Shown here in pieces: positions 51,081 to 59,952 of a DNA stretch of 64,000 nucleotides. Each line of letters begins with the position of its first letter. Positions within the stretch are counted from its first letter, which is position 1. Both the position numbers and the translations under genes were made by a program. The stretch covers positions 4,154,001-4,218,000 of the forward strand of contig OY970066.1 in NCBI GenBank assembly GCA_963705285.1, in the 5' to 3' direction. The notes under the pieces are model-generated. The model was not told the origin of the DNA. It saw only the letters and a program-made list of their open reading frames with translations, and ran no database searches. Source of the stretch: JACMLD01 sp963705285. GTDB lineage: Bacteria; Bacteroidota; Bacteroidia; Chitinophagales; Chitinophagaceae.

Positions 51081-51199
51081 CACAGCACCGTTATAGGATT
51101 GCTGAATTTTGTGATTGCCCCATTTGAACATGAGCTTGGTATTACAGCAAGCAACTAAATAATATTGTAACGCTGTTACATGTTTTTCAACTTGAACAT

Positions 51200-52132
51200 A
51201 TGCAGGAACTACCCGTTGTTTCATCTGTGCCGGATGCTGCTTCAAAAATAAAAAAGCCAGACTGGTTGCGCGTAAAGCTGCCAACAGGCGAAAGCTATCG
51301 CCATGTACGCAACCTGGTTGATACCCATAAATTACACACCATTTGCGAAAGCGGTAATTGTCCCAACATGGGCGAATGCTGGGGTGCCGGTACCGCCACT
51401 TTTATGATACTGGGCAACACCTGCACCAGAAGTTGCGGTTTTTGTGCTGTGGCAACTGGCAGGCCCGATGCCATTGATTGGGATGAGCCACAACGCGTGG
51501 CAGAAGCCATCTACCTCATGAAAGTAAAGCACGCCGTAATTACATCGGTAGATAGGGATGAAATAAAAGACGGCGGTTCTATTATCTGGCAAAATACCAT
51601 TCGCAGTGTGAAACTGCTCAACCCTGATACAACCCTGGAAACATTGATCCCCGATTTTAAAGGTGAAAAAGAAAACATACAGCGCATTATTGATGCAGCT
51701 CCCGAAGTGGTATCTCATAATATTGAAACAGTAGAAAGGCTAACCCGTCAGGTACGCATACAGGCTAAATACTGGCGCAGCATGGAAGTCATTCGCACTT
51801 TGAAGGCAGGTGGCATGCGTACAAAGAGCGGCATTATGCTGGGCCTGGGCGAAGAAAAAGAAGAGGTTATTCAAACCCTGAAAGATTTGGCAGCTAATGG
51901 CTGCGATGTGGTAACCATTGGCCAGTACCTTCAGCCTACAAAAAAGCATCTCGCGGTACAACGTTTTGTACACCCCAGTGAGTTTGCCGAATTGAGGGAA
52001 ATAGGGTACAATCTCGGTCTCGATTATGTAGAAAGCGGGCCGTTGGTTCGTTCATCTTACCACAGCGAAAAACATGTGCTTCCCGGATATGGTAAAGAAA
52101 AATGGATGCAGGAAAAAGAACTCATCGCCTGA
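51200..52132 (+). CDS. lipA: Lipoyl synthase
   Basis: 310 aa. The auxiliary [4Fe-4S] cluster motif CESGNCPNMGEC (Cys49, 54, 60) and the radical-SAM CTRSCGFC (Cys75, 79, 82), followed by GRPDAIDWDEPQRVAEA and the C-terminal VRSSYHSEKH with the expected terminal R-S-S-Y. It inserts two sulfurs into protein-bound octanoate to make lipoate. Cytosolic. Monocistronic with its own promoter and terminator. Confidence 0.97.
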   Translation: MQELPVVSSVPDAASKIKKPDWLRVKLPTGESYRHVRNLVDTHKLHTICESGNCPNMGECWGAGTATFMILGNTCTRSCGFCAVATGRPDAIDWDEPQRVAEAIYLMKVKHAVITSVDRDEIKDGGSIIWQNTIRSVKLLNPDTTLETLIPDFKGEKENIQRIIDAAPEVVSHNIETVERLTRQVRIQAKYWRSMEVIRTLKAGGMRTKSGIMLGLGEEKEEVIQTLKDLAANGCDVVTIGQYLQPTKKHLAVQRFVHPSEFAELREIGYNLGLDYVESGPLVRSSYHSEKHVLPGYGKEKWMQEKELIA

Positions 52133-52170
52133 TATTCCCGGATTGGGAATGTTGCGGTAGAAGAATAATA

Positions 52171-52205
52171 AAAGAGGACTGGTAGTAATACCAGTCCTCT
52201 TTTTT
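52171..52205 (+). terminator. Rho-independent terminator after lipA
   Basis: 12-bp stem AAAGAGGACTGG (52171-52182) / CCAGTCCTCTTT (52191-52202) with a T-run to 52205. Confidence 0.9.
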
Positions 52206-52385
52206 AGTTAAATGCCTATAGCATCTAACTAACATTCATTTGTACTTAATTGATTGTCAATCCGTCGAATATTTTATATGTTAATTTAACTAAAGATATA
52301 CACCAAAATAAATTTTAATCCGTTTTTAAACCCAGTCGATGGTTCTCTGTCATAGAGGCCTCGTTAACTAAAAAACATTACCCTT

Positions 52386-53243
52386 ATGTATGCTAAGAAA
52401 ATCTCTCTTTTTATTGCCGCTTCGGTAATAAGTTCGTCGCTTTTGTTTACATCTTGTAAGAAAGACAGCAGCTCGAAAGATGCTGATGTGGAAGCTGCCG
52501 AAAGCAGCGCCCTGGCAGAAGCCAGCTTTGATGATGTTACCACCATTTCAGACCAGGCTGCACTCAGCGGAAGTGTGAATATGCGTGTTGCAGGAGATGC
52601 CGCAGCCAACAGGGAAGACGGTTCATTGGGTTCAGGTTGTGCTACTGTATCAATTGATACCGTTAGTTCACCTCACGCTATTGTAATTGATTTTGGAAAC
52701 ACCAATTGTGTTTGCAACGATGGCAGAACGCGCAGAGGTAAAATCAACCTCAGCTATACCGGCCGTTACAAAGATGCAGGTACAGTGATTGTTATTTCTT
52801 TCACCAACTATTTTGTAAACGATAACCAGGTAACCGGTACCAAAAAAATTACCAACCAGGGATTGAACGTTGCCGGCAACCTGGTATATAAATTAGAAAT
52901 AAACGGCCAGATTATTAAAGCGAACAATGGCGGTACCATTACATGGGTGTCTACACGCCAGCGCGAGTGGACAGCAGGCGCAAATACACCGTTGATTTTA
53001 AGCGACGATGCATATTCTATCACCGGCAATGCAACGGGTACTATAGCATCTGGTAAATCTTATACCATCACTATAAAATCGCCGTTGGTGCGCAAGATGG
53101 CCTGTCATTTTTTTGAAAGTGGTGTGGTGGAAGTAACTCCAGAAGGCAAACCCACCCGTACACTGGATTATGGCAATACCGGTTGCGATGCCAATGCTAC
53201 CGTGAGCATACTTGGCTTTACTTTCCCGATTATTTTAAGATAG
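52386..53243 (+). CDS. Hypothetical lipoprotein, 285 aa
   Basis: MYAKKISLFIAASVISSSLLFTSC gives an SpII signal with Cys24, then KKDSSSKDADVEAAE. The mature part is beta-rich with four further cysteines (GSGCATVS, NCVCNDG, MACHF, GCDAN) that could pair. Strands such as RRGKINLSYTGRYKDAG suggest a lipocalin-like or jelly-roll surface lipoprotein. No named domain. Own terminator. Confidence 0.78.
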   Translation: MYAKKISLFIAASVISSSLLFTSCKKDSSSKDADVEAAESSALAEASFDDVTTISDQAALSGSVNMRVAGDAAANREDGSLGSGCATVSIDTVSSPHAIVIDFGNTNCVCNDGRTRRGKINLSYTGRYKDAGTVIVISFTNYFVNDNQVTGTKKITNQGLNVAGNLVYKLEINGQIIKANNGGTITWVSTRQREWTAGANTPLILSDDAYSITGNATGTIASGKSYTITIKSPLVRKMACHFFESGVVEVTPEGKPTRTLDYGNTGCDANATVSILGFTFPIILR

Positions 53244-53266
53244 ATTTTAGCTTAACTACATATAAC

Positions 53267-53296
53267 GCCATTGCAGCAATGCAATGGCTTTTTTTT
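53267..53296 (+). terminator. Rho-independent terminator
   Basis: Stem GCCATTGC (53267-53274) / GCAATGGC (53281-53288), 6-nt loop, eight T. Confidence 0.9.
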
Positions 53297-53298
53297 GT

Positions 53299-53812
53299 GA
53301 CCTCACCCCCGGCCCCTCTCCAAAGGAGAGGGGAGTGTGTGCAAAAGGGTCAATAGTATGAATTAATAAAGTGGGATGTTTTTAATAAGCGTTCGCGTTA
53401 AAACCGGCCGAAAAAAACTATAAACTAAAAACTCCAAACTATTCGACCTCACCCCCGGCCCCGCTCCAAAGGAGAGGGAGTGTCTCCGGAATCCTAGTCA
53501 GTATAATCGAAGACGGTTGTGTTTCACAAGCGTTTGAGTTAAAGCAGACCGGCAAAAAAAACTATAAACTAAAAACTCCAAACTATTCGACCTCACCCCC
53601 GGCCACTCTCCAAAAGAGAGGGGGAGGGTCTTCGTAAGCATGGTTATGGAAATAGAAAAATATTAGTTTCAATAAGCGTTTGTGTTGGAATAGACGTGCA
53701 AAGAACTAAAAACTAAAAACCATGAAATATAAACTAATAAAAAACTTATTTTTACTGATCACTAATCAACTGATCAACCGATCAACTAATCAACCAAACC
53801 AAGCAACTGATC
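53299..53812 (+). repeat. Three diverged tandem ~145-bp units plus GATCAA word run
   Basis: Units start at 53299, 53445 and 53589, each with GACCTCACCCCCGGCC leading into a palindrome (CCCCTCTCC AAA GGAGAGGGG in unit 1). A variable middle is followed by a conserved AATAAGCGTT or ACAAGCGTTTG block and, in units 1 and 2, an identical tail AACTATAAACTAAAAACTCC. After unit 3 comes CTGATCAACCGATCAACTAA and similar words running up to the DUF5916 start. No gene. Confidence 0.82.
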
Positions 53813-55984
53813 TTGAAAACTGCCTGTCTAATCCTGTTTTGCCTCATCACTGAATCGCTCATCGCCCAAAAAAAGAATGAATCATTTCAATTGCATATAC
53901 GGCAGGCTGCCTCTGCCATGCGCATAGACGGTGTTATGGATGAACCTGCCTGGCAACAAGCTGATTCTACCAGCCAGTTCTTTATGGTGTTACCAATGGA
54001 TACCAGCCTTGCCCAGGTACAAACCCTGGTTAAAATGACCTATGATAACCGCAACCTTTACCTGGTGGCGGTTTGTTACAACGACCGACCTGGGCCCTAT
54101 ATGGTGGAATCTTTACGCCGCGATTTTTCATTCCTGAAAAATGATAATTTCCTGCTGTTTATGGATCCGTTTGATGATAAAACAAACGGTTTTTCTTTTG
54201 GTGCCAATGCTGCCGGCGCCCAATGGGATGGCACCATGTACGACGGCGGAAAAGTAGATCTGAGCTGGGATAATAAATGGGAATCGGTGGTGAAAAATTA
54301 TCCGGATAAATGGGTGTTTGAAGCAGCCATCCCTTTTAAAAGCATCCGTTATAAAAAAGGAATAACCAACTGGGGCATCAATTTTAGCAGGAATGATCTG
54401 AAGTCTACCGAGAAATCGAGCTGGGCGCCGGTACCGAGACAGTTTCCCACAGCCTCGCTCGCCTACACCGGAACCCTTGTATGGGATAAACCGCCGCCCG
54501 CAACAGACATGAACGTTTCTTTGATTCCATATTTGCTGACAGGCGTTGCTAAGGATTATGAAAATAAACAATCGTCTACTTTTCAAAAGCAGGCAGGAGT
54601 AGATGCCAAGATAGCCATCAGTTCTGCGCTCAATTTAGACCTGACGGTAAACCCCGACTTCTCGCAGGTAGACGTAGATAAACAGGTAACCAACCTGAAC
54701 AGGTTTGAACTTTTTTTTCCTGAACGCCGGCAATTCTTTTTAGAAAATGGCGACCAGTTCTCCAATTTCGGGTATGCATCTATCCGGCCATTTTTTTCAC
54801 GGCGTATCGGCCTTAATACAAGGATTGATGCCGGCGCCCGGTTAAGCGGTAAGCTGGATAAGAACTGGCGCATAGGCATCATGGATATACAAACCAGATC
54901 TGAAAAGACAACGGCTTTGCCAGCGCAGAACTTTTCGGTGGTAGCACTGCAACGTAAGGTATTTGCGCGATCCAACATCGGTATCATTTTTATTAATAAA
55001 GAATCGGTGAATTACCGTCCTGATACTGGCGCAGGCAAACCACTTTATTCAAAATACAACCGCAACCTGGGGTTGGAGTACAACCTTGCTTCAGCCAATA
55101 ACTTATGGACGGGAAAACTACTGGCCATAAAATCATTTAGTGTAGCCGGCAAAGGCAGTGATGTGGTACAGGCCGGGCACCTGCAATATGCCAGCCGCAA
55201 ATGGAATATACTGGGTCAATACGAATATGTGGGGAGCAACTATACGGCAGAAGTGGGTTTTGTACCCAGGCGCGGTTATATAAAACTAAACCCGCAGATA
55301 GCCTATAATTTTTTTCCGAAAGGCGGCGTGGTACTCAGTCACGGGCCGCAACTGGGCGGGGTGTATTACTACAATACGGGCTTTCATTCTACAGACAATG
55401 AAACAGTGTTTTCTTATTTGGTTACGTTGCGCAACCGCAGTACCATTACCGGTCTTCTAATGAATGATTATGTAAAACTGCTGCTGCCGTTTGACCCCAC
55501 CAATTCTGGCAAAGATTCTTTACAAACCGGCAGCCGCCATAACTGGAATACAGCCGGCGTTGATATTGTGTCTATGCCGCAACAACTGCTTACCTATACT
55601 TTGTCTGCCCGTTATGGTGGTTACTACGCAAATGGTACCAAGTTGAGTTTTGCCGGCGATATTGGTTACCGTATTCAACCCTATATCAGTATTGTAATGA
55701 GCGCAACATTTAACGCGCTGCATTTACCTGCGCAATGGGGCAATACCAACTTTTGGCTCATTGGCCCGCGTATTGATGCCACGCTCACCAACAAATTTTT
55801 TATCACCGCGTTCTTTCAATACAATGAGCAATTAAAGAATATGAACCTTAATACGCGTGTTCAATGGCGTTATAAACCCGCGTCTGATTTATTTTTGGTT
55901 TATACGGATAATTATTATCCCGCACCGCTTAACGTGCGCAACCGTGCTTTTGTATTAAAGTGGACGTATTGGTGGAACTTGTAG
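53813..55984 (+). CDS. DUF5916 / CBM9-like outer-membrane protein
   Basis: 723 aa. TTG start at 53813 opens a signal peptide (MKTACLILFCLITESLIAQ); no ATG is available. An N-terminal carbohydrate-binding-9-like beta-sandwich (MRIDGVMDEPAWQQADSTS, LYLVAVCYNDRP, FLLFMDPFDDKTNGFSFGAN) leads into DUF5916 with LDLTVNPDFSQVDVDKQVTNL and FFPERRQFFLENGDQF, a family hallmark, then an outer-membrane barrel-like C-terminus ending WTYWWNL. Bacteroidota-wide family of unknown role, possibly polysaccharide-linked. The region before the start is repeat-derived. Confidence 0.9.
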   Translation: MKTACLILFCLITESLIAQKKNESFQLHIRQAASAMRIDGVMDEPAWQQADSTSQFFMVLPMDTSLAQVQTLVKMTYDNRNLYLVAVCYNDRPGPYMVESLRRDFSFLKNDNFLLFMDPFDDKTNGFSFGANAAGAQWDGTMYDGGKVDLSWDNKWESVVKNYPDKWVFEAAIPFKSIRYKKGITNWGINFSRNDLKSTEKSSWAPVPRQFPTASLAYTGTLVWDKPPPATDMNVSLIPYLLTGVAKDYENKQSSTFQKQAGVDAKIAISSALNLDLTVNPDFSQVDVDKQVTNLNRFELFFPERRQFFLENGDQFSNFGYASIRPFFSRRIGLNTRIDAGARLSGKLDKNWRIGIMDIQTRSEKTTALPAQNFSVVALQRKVFARSNIGIIFINKESVNYRPDTGAGKPLYSKYNRNLGLEYNLASANNLWTGKLLAIKSFSVAGKGSDVVQAGHLQYASRKWNILGQYEYVGSNYTAEVGFVPRRGYIKLNPQIAYNFFPKGGVVLSHGPQLGGVYYYNTGFHSTDNETVFSYLVTLRNRSTITGLLMNDYVKLLLPFDPTNSGKDSLQTGSRHNWNTAGVDIVSMPQQLLTYTLSARYGGYYANGTKLSFAGDIGYRIQPYISIVMSATFNALHLPAQWGNTNFWLIGPRIDATLTNKFFITAFFQYNEQLKNMNLNTRVQWRYKPASDLFLVYTDNYYPAPLNVRNRAFVLKWTYWWNL

Positions 55985-56108
55985 TAAAGCCTGTAAATAC
56001 CGGCATACAATCGGCGATACAATGCAACCCTGCGAGGCTACAACCAAACCACGCTGCAGCTACTTAAACTATTTTTAATTTTGACTTTTAACCTTTTACT
56101 TGTCAATC

Positions 56109-56399
56109 ATGAAACAATACGTAATCATTGCCCGAGATGGTGCTGATGAAGGTGCGCAGCAACGCCGGGCCACGGTACGCCCTATACACCTGGCCGGGGC
56201 GGCGCAATTAAAAGCCAATAACAATTTTGTAATTGGCGGAGCTATGTTAAACGACGCCGGTCTTATGGAAGGCTCTGTAATGATTGTACAGTTTGAAACC
56301 GAAGAAGCATTCACGAACTGGTACAACAATGAGCCCTACATCACCGGTAACGTATGGCAGTCCATTGAAGTAAAACCGTTCAGGGTGGCAAACATCTAA
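56109..56399 (+). CDS. YciI family protein
   Basis: 96 aa from ATG 56109; a TTG nine nt upstream is possible but less likely. YCII dimeric alpha/beta-barrel: KQYVIIARDGADEGAQQRRATVRPIHLAGA with the conserved R-x-x-H, AAQLKANNNFVIGGAMLND and FETEEAFTNWYNNEPYITGNVW. YciI-like proteins may act as small dehydrochlorinases or regulators; role unknown. Convergent with the Dabb gene. Confidence 0.9.
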   Translation: MKQYVIIARDGADEGAQQRRATVRPIHLAGAAQLKANNNFVIGGAMLNDAGLMEGSVMIVQFETEEAFTNWYNNEPYITGNVWQSIEVKPFRVANI

Positions 56400-56530
56400 A
56401 ACGACACCACAAATGCGATAGTGCCGGTGCAGGACGGGTGTAAGCTTTGAACGCTGCGTACCTCTTTGTGCAGTAGATCGTGCGAGAAAAACACAGCACT
56501 TAACTCGCAACACTTAAAACAATATTTCCT

Positions 56531-56917
56531 TTATTTTTCTGCCCAATAGTCCACCACCAGCACTTTGTCGAGGTATGGCCCGAGTATTTTTCCAAATTCT
56601 TTGTGATCAGGGTGGGGCAGGTATACAGCCCTGTCTTGCTCGCTATTGAAGGTTACAAAAAAACAGTGCGTAAAGCCCTGGTTCAGGTTTTCGGGGCTGT
56701 TGTTTTTACCCCATTCCAACGACTTAATTTCTTTTATTTTTGATGGCAGTGCCCGAAAAGCATCTTCTGCTTTTTTAACGCCCGCAGGGTCTGCGCCATC
56801 TTTAAATTTAAACAGCACCACGTGGCGCAATACTTTTCCTGAGCCGGCTTCCTGTGCCTGGCTGCTTGTTGTAACCATAGCTGCAAGTATTAACAGTAAA
56901 ACAAAACCTTTTTTCAT
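56531..56917 (-). CDS. Exported Dabb (stress-responsive A/B barrel) protein
   Basis: 128 aa. Signal peptide MKKGFVLLLILAAMVTTSSQA, then a Dabb domain: VLRHVVLFKFKDGADPAGVKK, IKSLEWGKNNSPENLNQGFTHCFFVTFNSE and YLPHPDHKEFGKILGPYLDKVLVVDYW. Dabb domains form ferredoxin-like dimers with roles in stress or ligand binding. Export is typical of Bacteroidota members. Confidence 0.92.
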   Translation of the reverse strand: MKKGFVLLLILAAMVTTSSQAQEAGSGKVLRHVVLFKFKDGADPAGVKKAEDAFRALPSKIKEIKSLEWGKNNSPENLNQGFTHCFFVTFNSEQDRAVYLPHPDHKEFGKILGPYLDKVLVVDYWAEK

Positions 56918-57011
56918 AATAATTTTTTTTACAGATACAAGATAACAAAACTAATAAGATGCTGCGCAAATACTGTCATGCTTCCGCCGCCCGTCTACCA
57001 TATATTGGGTA

Positions 57012-57041
57012 TTGAAATGATTGTGGCAAATCATAGCTTTG
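57012..57041 (+). promoter_or_regulatory. Bacteroidota promoter upstream of the 57104 gene
   Basis: -33 TTG at 57012-57014, 19-nt spacer, -7 TAGCTTTG at 57034-57041, ATG at 57104. It could serve the whole 57104-59698 cluster. Confidence 0.6.
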
Positions 57042-57103
57042 AGAAACAGTCTGCTGCCCGCCCCGTTTAGCCACACCTATTATTCACCATAAAACCTTCC
57101 ACT

Positions 57104-57547
57104 ATGATTCGCAAAATTTCTGTTACAAACTTACTGCAGCCATGGAAAGACAATTTCACCCAAAACCTGGGACTGCCGTTAATGACCGAATCTTCACTTA
57201 TTGGCCTTGACCTCTTGAATGATTTTATCGCCAAATGCAAGGCAGAATGCAAGGGGTTTAACGGACTGCGTATTTATTTCATCCGGTATGATGCTACACT
57301 TGATAAACTGAGCAATGCAAACCGGCACATTAAGCTGGTACCTGGTAAAGAGGTTTCCCAGGTATCGCTCGCCATTGTGCCCGTTAGCGGCTTTGACCCC
57401 GTTACACTTGCCGGCGATGATTGTACTGAAGGTGACATGATCTGGACGCTCTCTTTTTGCGACCCCAGGGTTACAGCCGGTGCAGGTGCCGCAGGTACGG
57501 GTCATTGCCCACCGGTATGTGTTGAGCCGCGCAGGACTACTTCCTAG
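57104..57547 (+). CDS. Hypothetical protein upstream of sensor operon, 147 aa
   Basis: Soluble, no signal peptide. N-terminal helix IRKISVTNLLQPWKDNFTQ, central GLDLLNDFIAKCKAECKGFNGLRIYFIRYD, and a Cys/Gly/Pro-rich C-terminus (GAGAAGTGHCPPVCVEPRR). Cys residues at DDCTE, SFCDP and HCPPVC could bind metal or form disulfides. I recognise no family. 38 nt before the membrane-sensor gene and probably in the same operon. Confidence 0.72.
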   Translation: MIRKISVTNLLQPWKDNFTQNLGLPLMTESSLIGLDLLNDFIAKCKAECKGFNGLRIYFIRYDATLDKLSNANRHIKLVPGKEVSQVSLAIVPVSGFDPVTLAGDDCTEGDMIWTLSFCDPRVTAGAGAAGTGHCPPVCVEPRRTTS

Positions 57548-57585
57548 GTGTTTCATACCGTACCTACTTTTATTTATACCATATT

Positions 57586-58245
57586 ATGTTTATCGAGTTT
57601 CTAAAGGTATTTTATACGTCCATATTTATATGGCTTTCAGGTATAGCAGCAGCCTTTGCATTGCGCAACAGGCTGCCATTTGCGTATCGCCTGTTTGCCT
57701 GGCTTATTATCACGTTAACGGTATTTATAACAATAGCGTATCTAATGGCTTTTCACAACATGCCCAACCACATGTTGTTTAATTTCTTTGACCCCCTGGA
57801 GTTTTTTGTTATTCCATTGTTCTATTATTACCAGCTCAGCAGCCGCGTGCTAAAGAATATTATACGCGTGTACCTTTTTATTTTCCCGATTTTTGTAGTG
57901 GTTAATTTACTGCTGATTCAAGATATTCATCAGTTGGCTACCAATAGCTATGTGTGCGGTGCCGTATTTACCCTTCTTACTGCCATGGCCTATTTGTGGC
58001 AGCTATACACCAGCGATGATACAGACAGCATTTTCCGCGACCCCGTTTTTTGGATAAGCCTGGCGTACGTATTCTATTGTGCCGTTTCCATTCCATACCT
58101 CGGCATGCTAAATGATTTATGGGAGAAGCATCCGGTGTTTACCCGGCAGTATTATTTCATTATGTATTACGGCGCCATCATTATTAACCGCATCTTTTTA
58201 ATTATAGCATTCATATGCATGAACCGTTTAGTGAGCAGGCGCTGA
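57586..58245 (+). CDS. Multi-pass membrane protein, putative sensor module
   Basis: 219 aa with six to seven predicted transmembrane helices and no soluble domain, in the style of 7TM sensory regions found N-terminal to Bacteroidota histidine kinases. The gene overlaps the histidine kinase start by 31 nt, so a split sensor/kinase is likely: this protein would sense, and the kinase with its single helix would signal. No ligand motif visible. Confidence 0.8.
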   Translation: MFIEFLKVFYTSIFIWLSGIAAAFALRNRLPFAYRLFAWLIITLTVFITIAYLMAFHNMPNHMLFNFFDPLEFFVIPLFYYYQLSSRVLKNIIRVYLFIFPIFVVVNLLLIQDIHQLATNSYVCGAVFTLLTAMAYLWQLYTSDDTDSIFRDPVFWISLAYVFYCAVSIPYLGMLNDLWEKHPVFTRQYYFIMYYGAIIINRIFLIIAFICMNRLVSRR

Positions 58246-59042
58246 TACTGATTGCCAGCACAGGCATTATTCTGGTATTGATCATACTGGTGGTGGCCGC
58301 CTTGCTGATACAGCACAAACGAAAATTCAAACACCGGCAGCAACTGGCCGATATAAAAAACCGGTACGAGAAAACCCTGCTGGAAACCGAGTTGAAAATA
58401 CAGGGTGAAACCTTGAAAGCCGTTTCAAGAAACCTGCATGATAATATTGGCTCCAATATTTCAACGGCCATGCTGCTGCTGTACAAAGATGAAAACATGG
58501 GCCAACAGGAATTTGAGCCTAATAGACAGGAAGCCATCAGCATGCTCGACAAGATTGTAGATGATCTCAAAAACATTGCGCGCAGCCTGAACCCGGCTTA
58601 TTTAACCGAGATAGGACTTACAGAAGCCATCCGCCAGCGGGTACAGCAGCTGGAAAAAACAAAAAAGTACGCTATTGATTTTGTGCTCAATGAAACACCT
58701 GCCACGCTTGATACAGAAAAACAATTGATCCTGTTTTATATCTTTCAGGAAGCTGTCAATAACATTTCAACCCACGCAAAGGCAACGGGTATGGGTATAC
58801 GTTTGCATTACGACCCGGATACACTGGTAATGCAGATAAAAGACAATGGCAGGGGCATCGGCCAAAACAAAGAGCATAACCATAACAAAGGTTCGGGGCT
58901 GATGAGCATGAAGCGGCATGCAGAAATGATTGGCGCCACACTGGTTATTGAAAGCACTGTGCAACAGGGAACAGGCATTACTGTTACTTTACCACAGCCA
59001 TATCAGCCGACAGATACTTCGAAAAACAATCCATCTATATAA
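58215..59042 (+). CDS. Sensor histidine kinase, HisKA_3 (NarX/DesK) type
   Basis: 275 aa. One N-terminal transmembrane helix (about 9-33), a coiled linker, then the H-box VSRNLHDNIGSNIST (His75) and ATPase motifs FQEAVNNISTHAKA (N-box) and IKDNGRGIGQ (G1), KGSGLMSMKRHAEMIGA (G2). It lacks its own sensory domain, matching the membrane protein that overlaps its 5' end. Partner of the LuxR-type response regulator 14 nt downstream. Confidence 0.92.
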   Translation: MHEPFSEQALILIASTGIILVLIILVVAALLIQHKRKFKHRQQLADIKNRYEKTLLETELKIQGETLKAVSRNLHDNIGSNISTAMLLLYKDENMGQQEFEPNRQEAISMLDKIVDDLKNIARSLNPAYLTEIGLTEAIRQRVQQLEKTKKYAIDFVLNETPATLDTEKQLILFYIFQEAVNNISTHAKATGMGIRLHYDPDTLVMQIKDNGRGIGQNKEHNHNKGSGLMSMKRHAEMIGATLVIESTVQQGTGITVTLPQPYQPTDTSKNNPSI

Positions 59043-59056
59043 TTAAACTGATTTGT

Positions 59057-59698
59057 ATGATTAACCTGGCCATTATAGAAGACAATAAAGACTACCGCAC
59101 CGCCTTGTCTAAGATGTTGCAGCGAAACAAACAGGTCACCGTAATACATGAAATGGATGATTGTACCGAAATGATCCCCTACTTTGAAGTAGATCTTCCT
59201 GATGTGGTTATTATGGATATTGATTTGCCAGAAATCAGTGGCATTGAAGGGGTGTGGCAATTGAAACAGCAATGGCCCGATTTAAAAGTGTTGATGCTAA
59301 CTGTTTTTGAAGAAGCGGAAAAGATTTTTGGTGCTATCAAGGCCGGCGCCAACGGGTACCTGCTCAAAAAAGATCCGCCTGATCGCATACTGGAAGCCAT
59401 CTTCAGCCTGCAAAACGGCGAAGCCATTATGAATGGTATTATTGCCGCCAAAGTAATGGAATATTTTAAAAAACAGGCCGATGCCGTACCCAAAATGGAT
59501 GAATACAAGCTCACCGAAAAAGAAAAAGAAATTCTTGATAAACTCATACAGGGGTTAGGGTATAAGCAAATTGCACATGAATGCTCCATTGCACGGGAGA
59601 CCCTCAATACGCACATGAAAAATATTTACCGCAAACTCAATGTGCATTCCCGTGCTGAAGTGGCAGCCCGCTTTGGTGGACGGCTGAATCTTCCATAG
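59057..59698 (+). CDS. NarL/FixJ-family response regulator
   Basis: 213 aa. Receiver domain with acidic pocket IIEDN (8-9) and phospho-acceptor Asp54 in VIMDIDLPEISG, Lys in YLLKKDPPD. C-terminal LuxR HTH (LTEKEKEILDKLIQGLGYKQ, then IAHECSIARETLNTHMKNIY). It binds DNA as a phosphorylated dimer under control of the upstream HisKA_3 kinase. The final Pro and the TAG stop are the first AGTTCC word of a repeat tract. Confidence 0.94.
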   Translation: MINLAIIEDNKDYRTALSKMLQRNKQVTVIHEMDDCTEMIPYFEVDLPDVVIMDIDLPEISGIEGVWQLKQQWPDLKVLMLTVFEEAEKIFGAIKAGANGYLLKKDPPDRILEAIFSLQNGEAIMNGIIAAKVMEYFKKQADAVPKMDEYKLTEKEKEILDKLIQGLGYKQIAHECSIARETLNTHMKNIYRKLNVHSRAEVAARFGGRLNLP

Positions 59699-59851
59699 TT
59701 CCAAAGTTCCATAGTTCGGCAGTTCCATAGTTCGGTAGTTCCATAGTTCCAAAGTTCCGTAGTTCAGCGGTCATAGCCCAACGTTATAACTCCATTGTTC
59801 GTAGTTGGCGAACTTCGGAACTTCTGAACTCATAAACTTTCGAACTCTTCA
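59693..59851. repeat. Stop-anchored AGTTCC word tract with inverted second half
   Basis: Left (59693-59768): CCATAGTTCCAAAGTTCCAT and six to seven further AGTTC words, starting at the TAG stop. Right (59809-59851): GAACTTCGGAACTTCTGAAC and others, the inverse orientation, although the next gene is co-directional. Possible long imperfect stem. Confidence 0.8.
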
Positions 59852-59952
59852 GCCTACCAAATATTGGGGATTGACTTGCGCCGCGCATCATGGTATTTTC
59901 GAATTAATAATTACGGTAGCAAACTTATTTATTAATTCAAAAATACATTGTC

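Noticed and set aside
53722..53855. 43-codon frame MKYKLIKN...
   Set aside because: It runs through the GATCAA repeat words and out of phase into DUF5916; kept only as a hint that the 5' end was rearranged.
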